From: Nocardioides immobilis
GTDB lineage: Bacteria > Actinomycetota > Actinomycetes > Propionibacteriales > Nocardioidaceae
Reading direction: 5' to 3'
DNA: 64,000 bases
Assembly (NCBI RefSeq): GCF_003515065.1
Contig: NZ_QXGH01000009.1
Coordinates: 186,001-250,000 of the forward strand
Positions 1 through 7,365 of the stretch are shown one piece after another (positions within the stretch are counted from its first letter, which is position 1; each line of letters opens with the position of its first letter). Below the pieces are notes generated by a model. The model saw nothing but the letters and a program-made list of their open reading frames with translations, was not told where the DNA came from and made no database searches. Made by a program: the position numbers and the translations under genes.

Positions 1-87
1 GGTCCCACGGACGCCCCGCGAGTGGTGCGCTGGCTGCGGCACCCACACTGCGGCTGCGCCTGGGACCTGTTGTTCGACCTGCCCTGA
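1..87 (+). CDS. C-terminal end of an unidentified protein (partial)
   Basis: Frame 1 is open from the window edge to TGA at 85-87, giving 28 residues. The piece is rich in Trp, His and Cys (HPHCGCAW near its middle, ending LLFDLP). The His-Cys cluster could bind metal, but the fragment is too short to place in a family. It lies upstream of, and on the same strand as, the gntR gene, with a 67-nt gap that carries that gene's putative operator. It could be a chance open frame, although the codon choice (G/C in third positions) fits coding DNA. Confidence 0.5.
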   Translation, partial: GPTDAPRVVRWLRHPHCGCAWDLLFDLP

Positions 88-115
88 GTCTCCAACGACG
101 ATGACGTGCGATGCT

Positions 116-123
116 GGTATACC
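116..123. promoter_or_regulatory. GGTATACC palindrome, putative GntR/FCD operator upstream of the regulator
   Basis: A perfect 8-bp palindrome GGTATACC lies 31 bp upstream of the GntR start codon. The same octamer recurs at 825-832 just before the neighbouring transporter gene. FCD-type GntR regulators typically bind short dyads with a TAnnTA-like centre, so this is a plausible autoregulatory site. TATACC could also serve as the -10 element. Confidence 0.6.
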
Positions 124-154
124 GAATCGGCCGATCCAGGTCCCGGGAGGCAGC

Positions 155-787
155 ATGACCGAACCGCAGGGCTTCGCCTCCGAGTCGGAGCGCGTCACCC
201 GGCAGCTCCGGGACGAGATCCTCGACGGCCTCCGCGCACCGGGCAGCCGGCTCGTCGAGCGGGAGCTCGCCGGCGAGCTCGGCGTGAGTCGGATCCCGGT
301 CCGCGACGCCCTCCGGCAGCTCGTCACCGAGGGTCTGGTGACCCCACGGCCACGCAGCTGGGCGATCGTCCGGGAGTTCACCGCGGCCGACGTCGCCGAC
401 CTGCACGAGGTGCGGGCCGCGTTCGAGCGGCTCGCGTTCCGGCTCGCCGTCGAACGTCGGACCCGCGAGGGCCTCCAGCTGCTCCGTGGCACCGTGGACG
501 CCGAGCTCCGCGCCGCCCGGGCCTGCGACGCCGTCGCCGCGCGCCGCGCCGCTGCCGACTTCCACGAGGTGGTCACCGCGATGGCGGCCAACGAGCTGCT
601 CAACGAGCTCCAGCGCACCATCCGCAGCCGGATGCGGTGGCTGCTGGCCCAGCACGACGACCTGGTCGGCATCGCGCGCGAGCACGAGGCGCTCTACGAC
701 GCCATCGCCGACCGCGACGCCGAGCGGGTGGACGCCCTCGTCGAGGGCCATCTGACACTGGGCTACAGCCACTCCTGGGACGCCTGA
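155..787 (+). CDS. GntR-family transcriptional regulator, FCD (FadR) subfamily
   Basis: This 210-aa regulator has an N-terminal winged helix-turn-helix (about residues 10-75, with RLVERELAGELGVSRIPVRDAL, the classic GntR recognition region, read here in two parts) and a C-terminal all-helical FCD ligand-binding domain. The FCD domain contains DFHEVV, a following AxNELL, and EHEAL, the usual positions of metal-ligating Asp and His residues in this family. The start at 155 is preferred over an in-frame ATG at 101 because GGGAGG lies 4 nt upstream of it. It probably represses itself and the downstream MFS gene through the shared GGTATACC sites; the effector is unknown, usually a carboxylic acid in this family. 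Confidence 0.88.
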   Translation: MTEPQGFASESERVTRQLRDEILDGLRAPGSRLVERELAGELGVSRIPVRDALRQLVTEGLVTPRPRSWAIVREFTAADVADLHEVRAAFERLAFRLAVERRTREGLQLLRGTVDAELRAARACDAVAARRAAADFHEVVTAMAANELLNELQRTIRSRMRWLLAQHDDLVGIAREHEALYDAIADRDAERVDALVEGHLTLGYSHSWDA

Positions 788-824
788 ATCCTCCCGCCGC
801 CGATTCATGACGGCATGCCACTTT

Positions 825-832
825 GGTATACC
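825..832. promoter_or_regulatory. GGTATACC palindrome, putative operator of the MFS gene
   Basis: This second copy of the GGTATACC octamer lies in the 53-bp gap between gntR and the transporter. It ends 8 bp before the proposed GTG start at 841. If TATACC is used as the -10 element, the transcript would begin at or near the GTG, so a bound repressor would block RNA polymerase directly. This is inferred from position and from the identical site at 116-123. Confidence 0.6.
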
Positions 833-840
833 GTTTCGTC

Positions 841-2058
841 GTGACTGCTGAGCTGCTGACCAGGCCGAGGACGGCGCCCGCCTCCCCCGAGGTGTGGACC
901 GCGCCCGGCTTCCGGCTGCTGCTCACGATGACCGGCCTCGGTTTCGCCGGGTTCGGGATCCTGCTGCCGACCGCGCCGCTCTGGGCCGCTCAGGGCGGCG
1001 CCGGCGCTGCGGGCGTCGGCACCGTCAACGCCGTACTGATGCTCGTCACCGTGATGACGCAGACCGTCGTGCCCGCCGCCCTGCGCCGCATCGGCTGGCG
1101 CACGACCCTCGTCGTCGGCCTGGGTCTGCTCGGCGCGCCCGCCCTCCTCCATCCGCTGAGCAACGACCTGACGGTCGTGCTGGCGCTCTCGGCCGTGCGC
1201 GGGGTCGGCTTCGGGGTCCTCACCGTCTGCGGCGCCGCCGCCGTGGCCCAGCTGGTCGCGCCGGCGTCGCGGGGCCGCGCCGTCGGTGCCTACGGCCTGG
1301 CGATCGCGGCGCCCCAGCTCGCGCTCGTGCCGCTGAGCCCCTGGCTCGCCGAGCACGTCGGCTTCACGCCCGTCCTGCTCGCCGCGGCCTGTCCGCTGGC
1401 GGCGATCGTCCCCGCCGCACGGCTGGGGCGGCTGCTCGACCGCGCCGCAGCGGACCCGGTCCCCCACGCGCAGCCGGCATGGGGCGCCCGCGGCATCCCG
1501 CGACCCCTGGTCAGCGCGATCGTCGTCCTGATGGTGATCACCACGGCGGGCGGCGCCCTCATCACGTTCACCCCGCAGTTCGGCATCGATCCCACGACGT
1601 CCCTCGTCAGCCTGCTGGCGCTCACCGGGGCGGCGGCGGTCAGCCGATGGTGCTTCGGCGCACCGGCCGACCGGTACGGCGTACGGCCGTTCCTCGCGCC
1701 GCTGCTCCTGCTGGCGACCGTCGCCCTCGGCGTGATCGCGTGGGCCATCGGCGACCCGGACGCGCCCCGCGGGTTGTTGGTGCCGGCCGCGATGGCACTC
1801 GTCGGCGTCAGCTACGGCGGCCTGCAGAACCTCACCCTCGTCGCGGCCTTCGCCGCGGTCCCGGAGCGGCACAGCAACCAGGCGAGCGCGGCCTGGAACA
1901 TCGGTTTCGACACCGGCACCGGGATCGGGTCGCTCGCGGTCGGCATCATCGCCGCCGGCGGCTCGTTCGGACCGTCAGTCGCCGCGACCGCCGTACTGTG
2001 CCTGCTGGCCGTGCCGGTCGCGCTCACGGCGCGGGGGCGCGCGTCCCGTCACCAGTAG
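841..2058 (+). CDS. Major facilitator superfamily transporter
   Basis: The product is a 405-aa inner-membrane protein with about twelve hydrophobic helices and a short cytoplasmic loop in the middle (about residues 195-215). It carries small-residue-rich helices and an Arg-containing loop after helix 2-3 (RIGWRT), as in drug or metabolite exporters of the MFS. The GTG at 841 is chosen because the upstream frame would translate through the putative operator and promoter. It follows gntR by 53 bp on the same strand and shares its GGTATACC motif, so export or uptake of the GntR effector is likely. The substrate cannot be read from the sequence. Confidence 0.85.
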   Translation: MTAELLTRPRTAPASPEVWTAPGFRLLLTMTGLGFAGFGILLPTAPLWAAQGGAGAAGVGTVNAVLMLVTVMTQTVVPAALRRIGWRTTLVVGLGLLGAPALLHPLSNDLTVVLALSAVRGVGFGVLTVCGAAAVAQLVAPASRGRAVGAYGLAIAAPQLALVPLSPWLAEHVGFTPVLLAAACPLAAIVPAARLGRLLDRAAADPVPHAQPAWGARGIPRPLVSAIVVLMVITTAGGALITFTPQFGIDPTTSLVSLLALTGAAAVSRWCFGAPADRYGVRPFLAPLLLLATVALGVIAWAIGDPDAPRGLLVPAAMALVGVSYGGLQNLTLVAAFAAVPERHSNQASAAWNIGFDTGTGIGSLAVGIIAAGGSFGPSVAATAVLCLLAVPVALTARGRASRHQ

Positions 2059-2213
2059 TCGCTGTCGAGCTTCCCCTCCATCGAGCGGAGGTTCGCGCGC
2101 GAGCAGTCCTCGCAGTAGCGGCGGGTCCGGCCCCGCTCGACCGAGGTGCTCCAGGTCAGCGGCACGTCGTCGCCCGGAGCGACGCGGCCGCAGAAGTCAC
2201 AGGTCACCGGCAC
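2049..2213 (-). CDS. Small conserved zinc-ribbon-like protein (54 aa)
   Basis: This short minus-strand gene runs from GTG at 2213-2211 to TGA at 2051-2049, overlapping the 3' end of the MFS gene by 10 bp. The product has two CxxC knuckles, CDFCGR near the N terminus and RRYCEDCSRANLRSMEGKLD near the C terminus, separated by about 28 residues. That is the layout of a treble-clef or zinc-ribbon mini-protein. Short proteins of this pattern (Trp-Thr-Ser-Val-Glu-Arg-Gly-Arg between the knuckles) are, as I recall, common and uncharacterised in Actinobacteria. The start is uncertain because no strong ribosome-binding site is visible; GTG 2213 is the only usable in-frame start before the first knuckle. 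Confidence 0.7.
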   Translation of the reverse strand: MPVTCDFCGRVAPGDDVPLTWSTSVERGRTRRYCEDCSRANLRSMEGKLDSDYW

Positions 2214-2230
2214 GCTGGCAAAAATACAGC

Positions 2231-2269
2231 GGGGCCGGAGCCCGACGGGTTACGTCGTGCTCCGGCCCC
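2231..2269. terminator. Long GC-rich hairpin, probable intrinsic terminator
   Basis: Arms GGGGCCGGAGC (2231-2241) and GCTCCGGCCCC (2259-2269) are perfectly complementary. The loop contains a further CGACG/CGTCG stem. On the plus strand it is followed at once by TTCTTTG; on the minus strand a TATTTTT run follows after about 4 nt. It most usefully ends the small minus-strand gene at 2329-2490 before the zinc-ribbon gene, but could act in both directions. Confidence 0.75.
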
Positions 2270-2328
2270 TTCTTTGTCACCCGCGATCAGGTGGCCCGGA
2301 GGAGGTCCTCCGAGGTTTCTGCCTCTCG

Positions 2329-2490
2329 TCAGAGAGCGCGAGCAAGGGCGAGGCGTGCCTGCTGCGCTGCGCGCTCAGCCTTGCGGCTGAGGCGACGGGC
2401 GCGGGCCAGCTTGGCCTCGCGCAGCTGCTGCGCCTCTCCCAGGCGCGCGTGCATATGCGCGCGTGCCAGGTCTTCGTTCATGAGATTCAT
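2329..2490 (-). CDS. Small basic helical protein of unknown function (53 aa)
   Basis: The product starts MNLMNEDLARAHMHARL and continues as one Ala/Arg/Leu-rich, strongly charged amphipathic helix to the C terminus. There are no Cys residues, signal peptide or membrane segment. ATG at 2490-2488 is chosen because GGAG (minus strand, 2501-2498) sits 7 nt upstream; an earlier ATG at 2520 has no ribosome-binding site. Small proteins beginning MNEDLAR with this helical composition recur in actinobacterial genomes, but I know no function for them. It is followed by the hairpin at 2231-2269 and lies just downstream of whiB7. Confidence 0.65.
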   Translation of the reverse strand: MNLMNEDLARAHMHARLGEAQQLREAKLARARRLSRKAERAAQQARLALARAL

Positions 2491-2560
2491 CTGATTGCTC
2501 CAGTTCAAAGTCTGTGTCATTGGATTGAGAGTTGATTCCGGTTCGGAGGGTGGATGCCGG

Positions 2561-2872
2561 TTACGCCGCGGTGGCGTCCTTGCGGGGCCGGCCGCGGGGC
2601 CGCTTGCGGGGGATCACTACTCCCTGCAGGAAGAGCTCACCGCCCCAGACACCCCAGGGCTCACGCCGCTCGAGCGCTCCGGTCAGGCACATCGCCTGGA
2701 CGGGGCAGTCCTGGCACAGCGTCTTGGCGAACTCCACGTCGCTGGGGGACTCCGCGAACCACAGCTCCGGGTCGTTCACCCGGCACGGCAGTCGGTCGGC
2801 GTCGAGCTCGGCGACAAGCTCTGCCTCGTCGTGCAGGTTGCTCAGCGTCGGCTCGAGAATGCTGGTCGTCAT
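2561..2872 (-). CDS. whiB7: WhiB7-family iron-sulfur transcription factor
   Basis: This 103-aa Wbl protein has four cysteines for a [4Fe-4S] cluster (LPCRVNDPELWF, then CQDCPVQAMC), the GVWGGE turn that contacts the principal sigma factor, and a C-terminal AT-hook (RGRPRK) that is diagnostic of WhiB7/WblC. WhiB7 activates intrinsic antibiotic-resistance genes when translation is stalled. The start at 2872 has AGGAGGT 5-6 nt upstream. The gene is preceded by a roughly 490-nt leader with its own AT-rich promoter, a candidate upstream ORF and a terminator hairpin, so both autoregulation and transcription attenuation are likely. It sits next to uvrD2, as in mycobacteria. Confidence 0.95.
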   Translation of the reverse strand: MTTSILEPTLSNLHDEAELVAELDADRLPCRVNDPELWFAESPSDVEFAKTLCQDCPVQAMCLTGALERREPWGVWGGELFLQGVVIPRKRPRGRPRKDATAA

Positions 2873-2970
2873 CTTTCACCTCCTCGTCTCTGACCTGATC
2901 GCGTTGGTCGTTTCATCGGATCCGGGTCAACGGCTTTCGTGAGCTCAGAAGTTGGTCTGAGAAACACGAA

Positions 2971-3002
2971 GGCCGCGGATCCCGGTTTCGGGTTCCGCGG
3001 CC
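2971..3002 (-). terminator. Attenuator hairpin in the whiB7 leader
   Basis: On the minus strand the arms GGCCGCGGA and TCCGCGGCC pair perfectly. An inner CCCG/CGGG stem extends the helix, and the sequence TTCGTGTTTCTC follows. The hairpin lies about 100 nt before the whiB7 start and 30 nt after the stop codon of the candidate upstream ORF. A terminator placed here would stop leader transcripts unless ribosome behaviour on the upstream ORF refolds the RNA. Confidence 0.7.
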
Positions 3003-3031
3003 TGGAGGCTGCCGAGCTGAGTCTTGTGGAA

Positions 3032-3286
3032 TCAGGTCGGTGGGCTCCAGGTCCAAGAACCCGGGACAGTGCCGGCAGCAAAGCCGACGTGTCCCATGCC
3101 GGTGGTCGGTGCGGTCACGCGCACGCGCTTCGCCCAAATGGACTGGGCAGCACCCTGCGCCGTGCCGAAACGCACGTCGCTCCGGACGTCGTACGTCCGG
3201 AGATCGGTGGCCGGGGTGGCGCACAGGAGCGTGAGCGTGGACGGCATTGCCGGCGCTACGGTGCTGAATCGCATGTTGTTCTCCAC
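3032..3286 (-). CDS. Candidate upstream ORF in the whiB7 leader
   Basis: An 84-codon frame begins at GTG 3286-3284, which has AGGAGG (minus strand, 3300-3295) 8 nt upstream. It ends with TGA at 3034-3032, just before the attenuator hairpin. The peptide (start VENNMRFSTVAPAM) resembles no family I know. Its position between the WhiB7-type promoter and the terminator, with an excellent ribosome-binding site, is what a sensor ORF needs. Translational attenuation through leader ORFs is established for whiB7/wblC in mycobacteria and Streptomyces. Whether the whole frame or only its beginning matters is unknown. Confidence 0.5.
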   Translation of the reverse strand: MENNMRFSTVAPAMPSTLTLLCATPATDLRTYDVRSDVRFGTAQGAAQSIWAKRVRVTAPTTGMGHVGFAAGTVPGSWTWSPPT

Positions 3287-3364
3287 TGTGGCCACCTCCT
3301 CAGGTGCGTTGGGCGCGGGCTTTGTCAGGGCCCTTGTGCGCGGGTCGGTCAGTACGTGAGGGAT

Positions 3365-3402
3365 ACGCTAGCCGGGCTTCGATGTAATGAGCAAACCATT
3401 TT
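3365..3402 (-). promoter_or_regulatory. WhiB7-type AT-rich promoter
   Basis: On the minus strand AAAATGGTTTG (3402-3392) overlaps a -35 hexamer TTGCTC (3394-3389). An 18-nt spacer and a -10 hexamer TAGCGT (3370-3365) follow. An A/T block immediately upstream of the -35 is the known signature of WhiB7-dependent promoters, where the AT-hook binds. The surrounding stretch 3380-3425 is strikingly A/T-rich for this genome. This predicts autoactivation of whiB7 with a start near 3358. Confidence 0.65.
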
Positions 3403-3457
3403 ATGACTATTTCGAGATTTTCTTTCGGAGTGGTCTGGACCGGTGCGAACGGGCCGC

Positions 3458-5515
3458 TCAGGACGGGGCTGCGACCAGCGCGAGCACGTCCTCGCCGTAC
3501 TTGTCGATCTTGTTGGGGCCGACTCCGTTGATGGCCCGCAGCGCGGTCTCGTTGCCCGGCTTGTGCTCGGCGATCAGCTCGAGGGTGGCGTCGGTGAAGA
3601 CGACGTACGCCGGCACCTCGTCGTCGCGGGCCCGCTCCAGCCGCCACGCCTTGAGCCGCTCGAAGAGGTCCTCGTCGTAGCGCACCGGATGGCTGGCGCA
3701 CCTCCCCCGCTTCTTCTCCGCGGCGGTGCCGAGTGGCTGGCTGCACTCGCGGCACCGGGCGACCTTGCTGCGGGTGCGGCCACCGGACGGCGCCCGCTCA
3801 CCCTCGGGCAGCAGCGGCGTGAGGAACCGGGAGGGCTGCCGGCGCGCGGCCTGGCCGGGGTTGCGGGCGGCCGCCCAGGTGACAGAGAGGTCGGTGCGGG
3901 CCCGGGTCATGCCGACGTAGAGCAGCCGGCGCTCCTCCTCGACCGTCGCGTCGCGGTCGGCGTAGGTGATCGGCACCGTGCCGTCCTGCACGCCGGTGCA
4001 GAACACGGCATCCCACTCCAGGCCCTTGGCTGCGTGGAACGTCGCGAGGGTCACGCCGTCGGCGGCCGGCGCGTGCTGCTCGGCGGCCCGGCGGTCGAGG
4101 TCCTCGACGAACGCCACGAGGTCACCTCCCTCGTGCTCGGCCGCGAACTCGTCGGCCTGCGTGACCAGGGCCTGCCACGACTCCCACCGGTCCCGCACCT
4201 GGCCGCGGCCGGTCGGCGGCTCGGCGCTCCAGCCCATGCCACCGAGCACCCCGTGCACCGCCTCGAGCCAGGGCACGTCGGCCGTCTCGCCCGAGCGTGC
4301 CGCCCCGCGCAGCCGGACGACGGCCTCGCGCACCTCCGGCCGCTCGAAGAATCGGGCGGCGCCGCGGACGACGTACGGGATGCCGCGGTCGCTGAGCGCG
4401 TCCTCGAAGTGCTCGGACTGGGCGTTGATCCGGAACAGCACCGCGATCTGCCCGGGCGCGGTGCCGCGCCGCTGCAGTGCGGCGATCTGGTCGGCGACGT
4501 AGGACGCCTCGGCGACCTCGTCGGGATGGCCGCCGAACCGCACCGCCGCGCCGGCCGGCTGCTGCGAGCGGAGCTCGACGCCGGCGCTCGGGCTGCCGGC
4601 CAGCAGGGTGTTGGCGGCGACGACAACCTGGGGCGTGGAGCGGTAGTTGCGGACCAGCTCGATCGAGGTGGTGCCGGGGTAGCGCTTCGGGAAGTCGAGG
4701 AGGTACGTCGCATCCGCGCCCGCGAAGGAGTAGATCGTCTGGGCCGGGTCGCCCACCACGCAGAGCTCGTTGCGGCCGCCGAGCCAGAGGTCGAGCAGTG
4801 CCGACTGGAGGGGCGAGACGTCCTGGAACTCGTCGACGACGAACCACTTGTACTGCCGCCGCACCTGGGCCGCGACCCGCTCGTCGGATGCCAGCACGCC
4901 GGCGGTGAAGAGCAGCACGTCCTCCATGTCCATCCGGTGCTGCTCGCGCTTGACGTCCTCGTAGCCGGCGAAGACCTTGCTGACGGTCTCGGGCGGCTGG
5001 TCGGACACGCTGCGGCCGTGCCGCGCGGCGATGAGCGGGTAGTCGTCCGGGCCGACGTTGCTCACCTTGGCCCACTCGATCTCGGACGCGAGGTCCCGCA
5101 GCAACGCCTGGTCGGCCCGGATCCCGAGCCGCCTCGTCGCGGCGGCCAGCATCCCCAGCTTGGACTCGGTGAGGGTCGGCAGCTCCGTGCCGTGGACGTG
5201 GGGCCAGAAGTAGCGCAGCTGCCGGAGCGCCGCGCTGTGGAACGTGCGCGCCTGCACGGCCGGCGCCCCGAGCTGACGCAGGCGCTGCCGGAGCTCGCCG
5301 GCGGCCCGGGTCGTGAACGTGACCGCGAGGACCTCGGTCGGCGCGTAGACGCCGGTGAGCACGCCGTGGGCGATCCGGTGGGTGATGGCCCGGGTCTTGC
5401 CAGTGCCGGCGCCGGCCAGGACCCGCACCGGCCCGCGCAGCGCCTCGGCGACCTGGCGCTGCTCGGGGTCGAGCGCGCTCAGCAGCGCCTCTGCCTGTGA
5501 CGTGAGACTCGTCAC
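3458..5515 (-). CDS. uvrD2: UvrD2-type superfamily 1 DNA helicase with HRDC domain
   Basis: This roughly 685-aa SF1A helicase has Walker A AGAGTGKT (about residues 34-41), motif II VVDEFQD, motif IV region VRNYRS, and motif VI YVGMTRAR. Next come a cysteine motif (CRECSQPLGTAAEKKRGRCASH) and a C-terminal HRDC domain (AINGVGPNKIDKYGEDVL). This architecture and length match mycobacterial UvrD2, an ATP-dependent 3'-5' translocase/helicase. The fourth metal ligand is His rather than Cys, so the usual tetracysteine motif is altered. GTG 5515 is preferred: GAGGAG lies upstream, and the TTG at 5527 is too close to it. It sits between whiB7 and a divergent mycoredoxin gene. Confidence 0.92.
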   Translation of the reverse strand: MTSLTSQAEALLSALDPEQRQVAEALRGPVRVLAGAGTGKTRAITHRIAHGVLTGVYAPTEVLAVTFTTRAAGELRQRLRQLGAPAVQARTFHSAALRQLRYFWPHVHGTELPTLTESKLGMLAAATRRLGIRADQALLRDLASEIEWAKVSNVGPDDYPLIAARHGRSVSDQPPETVSKVFAGYEDVKREQHRMDMEDVLLFTAGVLASDERVAAQVRRQYKWFVVDEFQDVSPLQSALLDLWLGGRNELCVVGDPAQTIYSFAGADATYLLDFPKRYPGTTSIELVRNYRSTPQVVVAANTLLAGSPSAGVELRSQQPAGAAVRFGGHPDEVAEASYVADQIAALQRRGTAPGQIAVLFRINAQSEHFEDALSDRGIPYVVRGAARFFERPEVREAVVRLRGAARSGETADVPWLEAVHGVLGGMGWSAEPPTGRGQVRDRWESWQALVTQADEFAAEHEGGDLVAFVEDLDRRAAEQHAPAADGVTLATFHAAKGLEWDAVFCTGVQDGTVPITYADRDATVEEERRLLYVGMTRARTDLSVTWAAARNPGQAARRQPSRFLTPLLPEGERAPSGGRTRSKVARCRECSQPLGTAAEKKRGRCASHPVRYDEDLFERLKAWRLERARDDEVPAYVVFTDATLELIAEHKPGNETALRAINGVGPNKIDKYGEDVLALVAAPS

Positions 5516-5625
5516 GATCGGGAACAACTCCTCAGGGGATCAAGGTTGCGCGTGTACGAACGGACCGGCCGGGAAGGTACCCCGACGTGTCCTGCGACCC
5601 TAGACCGCGGAGGCGACACTTCCCG

Positions 5626-5874
5626 ATGAGCTCGTTCACGATGTACACGACCCCCTGGTGCGGCTACTGCCGACGCCTGAAGGGCCAGCTCGACCGTGAG
5701 GGCATCACCTACGAGGTCGTCGACATCGAGCAGCACCCGGAAGCCATCGCGATCGTCGAGGCCGCCAACCACGGCAACCAGACGGTCCCGACCCTGGTCT
5801 TCGACGACGGTACGGCGCTCACCAACCCGTCGGTCGCCCAGGTCAAGGGCAAGATCGCCGCCCTGGTCGGCTGA
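5626..5874 (+). CDS. mrx1: Mycoredoxin / glutaredoxin-like protein
   Basis: This 82-aa thioredoxin-fold protein has active-site CGYC in YTTPWCGYCRRLK (about residues 6-18), the TVPTLVF cis-proline segment, and a C-terminal LTNPSxxQVKGKI helix. This closely follows mycobacterial mycoredoxin-1, which reduces mycothiol-mixed disulfides. ATG 5626 is chosen over an upstream ATG at 5587 because the family begins immediately before the first beta strand. GGAGG is present 12 nt upstream, slightly far. It is divergent from uvrD2 and convergent with nudC, the order seen in mycobacteria. Confidence 0.9.
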   Translation: MSSFTMYTTPWCGYCRRLKGQLDREGITYEVVDIEQHPEAIAIVEAANHGNQTVPTLVFDDGTALTNPSVAQVKGKIAALVG

Positions 5875-5895
5875 CCGGTCCGGTCGCCGTACCGG

Positions 5896-6807
5896 TCACC
5901 AGCTGCCCGGCAGCGGTCCGCCGTACCAGTGCTCGACGAGTGAGCGACTGATCGACACCCCGCCGGGGAGCACCAGCGTGCCCGCCTCGGCCTCCTCGCG
6001 CATCTGGGCGCGGGTCAGCCAGCGCGCTTCCACGACCTCGGAGTCGTCGAGGCTGATCTGCTCGGTCACGGCGCGGCCGAGGAAGCCGAGCATCAGGCTG
6101 CTGGGCAGCGGCCACGGCTGGTTGCCGAAGTAGGTCACCTCGCCGACGACCACCCCGGTCTCCTCGAGCACCTCGCGCCGGACCGCGTCCTCGAGCGTCT
6201 CCCCCGGCTCGCAGAAGCCGGCCAGCGTCGAGAACCGTCCCTCCGGCCACTGCGGCCCGCGGCCGAGCAGGCACCGCTCGTCGTCGCTGCCCGGGTCTCC
6301 CGCCGCTACCAGCATGATCACCGCCGGGTCCGTACGCGGGAACTGCGGCTTGCCGCACTGCTCGCAGACCAGCTCGTGGCCGGCCGCCCGCGGCACCAGA
6401 CCGCCCCCGCAGCGCGGACAGAAGCGGGTCGCCCAGTGCCACTCCGCCAGGCCGAGCGCGTGGAACACGAGCGGCGCCGTACTGATGGCGTCACCGCTCA
6501 AGAACGGCAACAGCCCCCGCAACGGGAACCACTGGCCCTCCTCCGCCTTCGCCAACGCTGCGTCGACGATGACCGCCCACCAGGTCGTGCCGTCGCGGTC
6601 GCCGAGCAGGACACGTACGCCGTCCGGCGCGTCGGCCGTCGGCAGCCACTCCAGCCCGCCGTCGCGCGGCCGGACCCGGGTGCCGGACACCACGAGCACC
6701 CGGCCCCCCGGGTCCGCCCAGCGCTCGTCGAGCCAGCCGTCGTCCGTACGGCGCAGGCCGAGCCGGTCGTGCGGGTCGCGGGCGAGGGCGAGGTGCGCGA
6801 AGTCCAC
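5896..6807 (-). CDS. nudC: NAD(+)/NADH pyrophosphatase NudC
   Basis: This 303-aa Nudix hydrolase has an N-terminal domain, a zinc ribbon (CPRCGG and CEQCGK), the Nudix box GETLEDAVRREVLEETG, and the NudC-specific signature NQPWPLPSS. It splits NAD(H) into NMN(H) and AMP, and in other bacteria removes NAD caps from RNA. GTG 6807 lies 6 nt after TAGGCT (minus strand, 6819-6814), so the transcript is probably leaderless. It is convergent with the mycoredoxin gene, 21 nt away. Confidence 0.93.
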   Translation of the reverse strand: MDFAHLALARDPHDRLGLRRTDDGWLDERWADPGGRVLVVSGTRVRPRDGGLEWLPTADAPDGVRVLLGDRDGTTWWAVIVDAALAKAEEGQWFPLRGLLPFLSGDAISTAPLVFHALGLAEWHWATRFCPRCGGGLVPRAAGHELVCEQCGKPQFPRTDPAVIMLVAAGDPGSDDERCLLGRGPQWPEGRFSTLAGFCEPGETLEDAVRREVLEETGVVVGEVTYFGNQPWPLPSSLMLGFLGRAVTEQISLDDSEVVEARWLTRAQMREEAEAGTLVLPGGVSISRSLVEHWYGGPLPGSW

Positions 6808-6861
6808 GGGCCGAGCCTAAGCATCCACCCCAGGCCGTTGACCAGCGCGTCATGATGAGCC

Positions 6862-7365
6862 ATGGACGCTGCGACGTTGCGGGCCGCGCAGGCCCCGGTC
6901 AAGGAGAAGTACAAGGCCGACCCCGGGTCCGCGCGTACGCCGACCGCGGCCCGCGGCGACTACCGCGACCTCGGCGTCACGGCCACCGTCGACGGCTTCG
7001 CCGGGCCGGTGCGCGCGGGCCTGCATCCCGCCGCGGGCGGCGACGGGCAGGACGCGTGCTCGGCGGACCTGCTCCTCGAGGCGCTGCTGGCCTGCGCCGG
7101 CGTGACCCTTCGTGCCGTCGCCACCGCGATCGGGGTCGAGATCCGCTCCGCCGCCCTCGCCGCCGACGGCTGGTGGGACGCGCGCGGCACCCTCGGCGTC
7201 GACCGCTCCGCGCCGATCGGCGTCCAGGACATCGTGGTGACGCTGGCCGTCGACACCGACGCCGACGACGCCGCCCTCGAGCGCCTCGCCCGGGCCACCG
7301 AGCGCTACTGCGTCGTCGGCCAGACGCTTGCGTCGCCGCCGGAGATGAGGGTCGTGCGGGCCTGA
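6862..7365 (+). CDS. OsmC/Ohr-family protein
   Basis: This 167-aa protein has the OsmC fold pattern: an N-terminal strand region, the helix LLEALLACAGVTLRAVA with the conserved Cys, and a second Cys in RATERYCVVGQTL near the C terminus. The two Cys residues are the thiol pair of OsmC/Ohr peroxidases. The substrate (organic hydroperoxides or other) is not determinable. It starts at ATG 6862, divergent from nudC, and ends in the palindrome shared with adnB. In M. tuberculosis a membrane protein gene occupies the place between nudC and adnB, so this looks like a lineage-specific replacement. Confidence 0.82.
   Translation: MDAATLRAAQAPVKEKYKADPGSARTPTAARGDYRDLGVTATVDGFAGPVRAGLHPAAGGDGQDACSADLLLEALLACAGVTLRAVATAIGVEIRSAALAADGWWDARGTLGVDRSAPIGVQDIVVTLAVDTDADDAALERLARATERYCVVGQTLASPPEMRVVRA

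Noticed and set aside
3443..5500. 685-codon plus-strand frame opposite uvrD2
   Set aside because: Its translation is low-complexity Val/Leu/Arg/Gly with no domain, while the minus strand gives a complete UvrD2 helicase. The same reasoning removes the long frames at 7827-10913, 10481-14719, 16184-18496 and 61035-63272, which are shadows of real genes.
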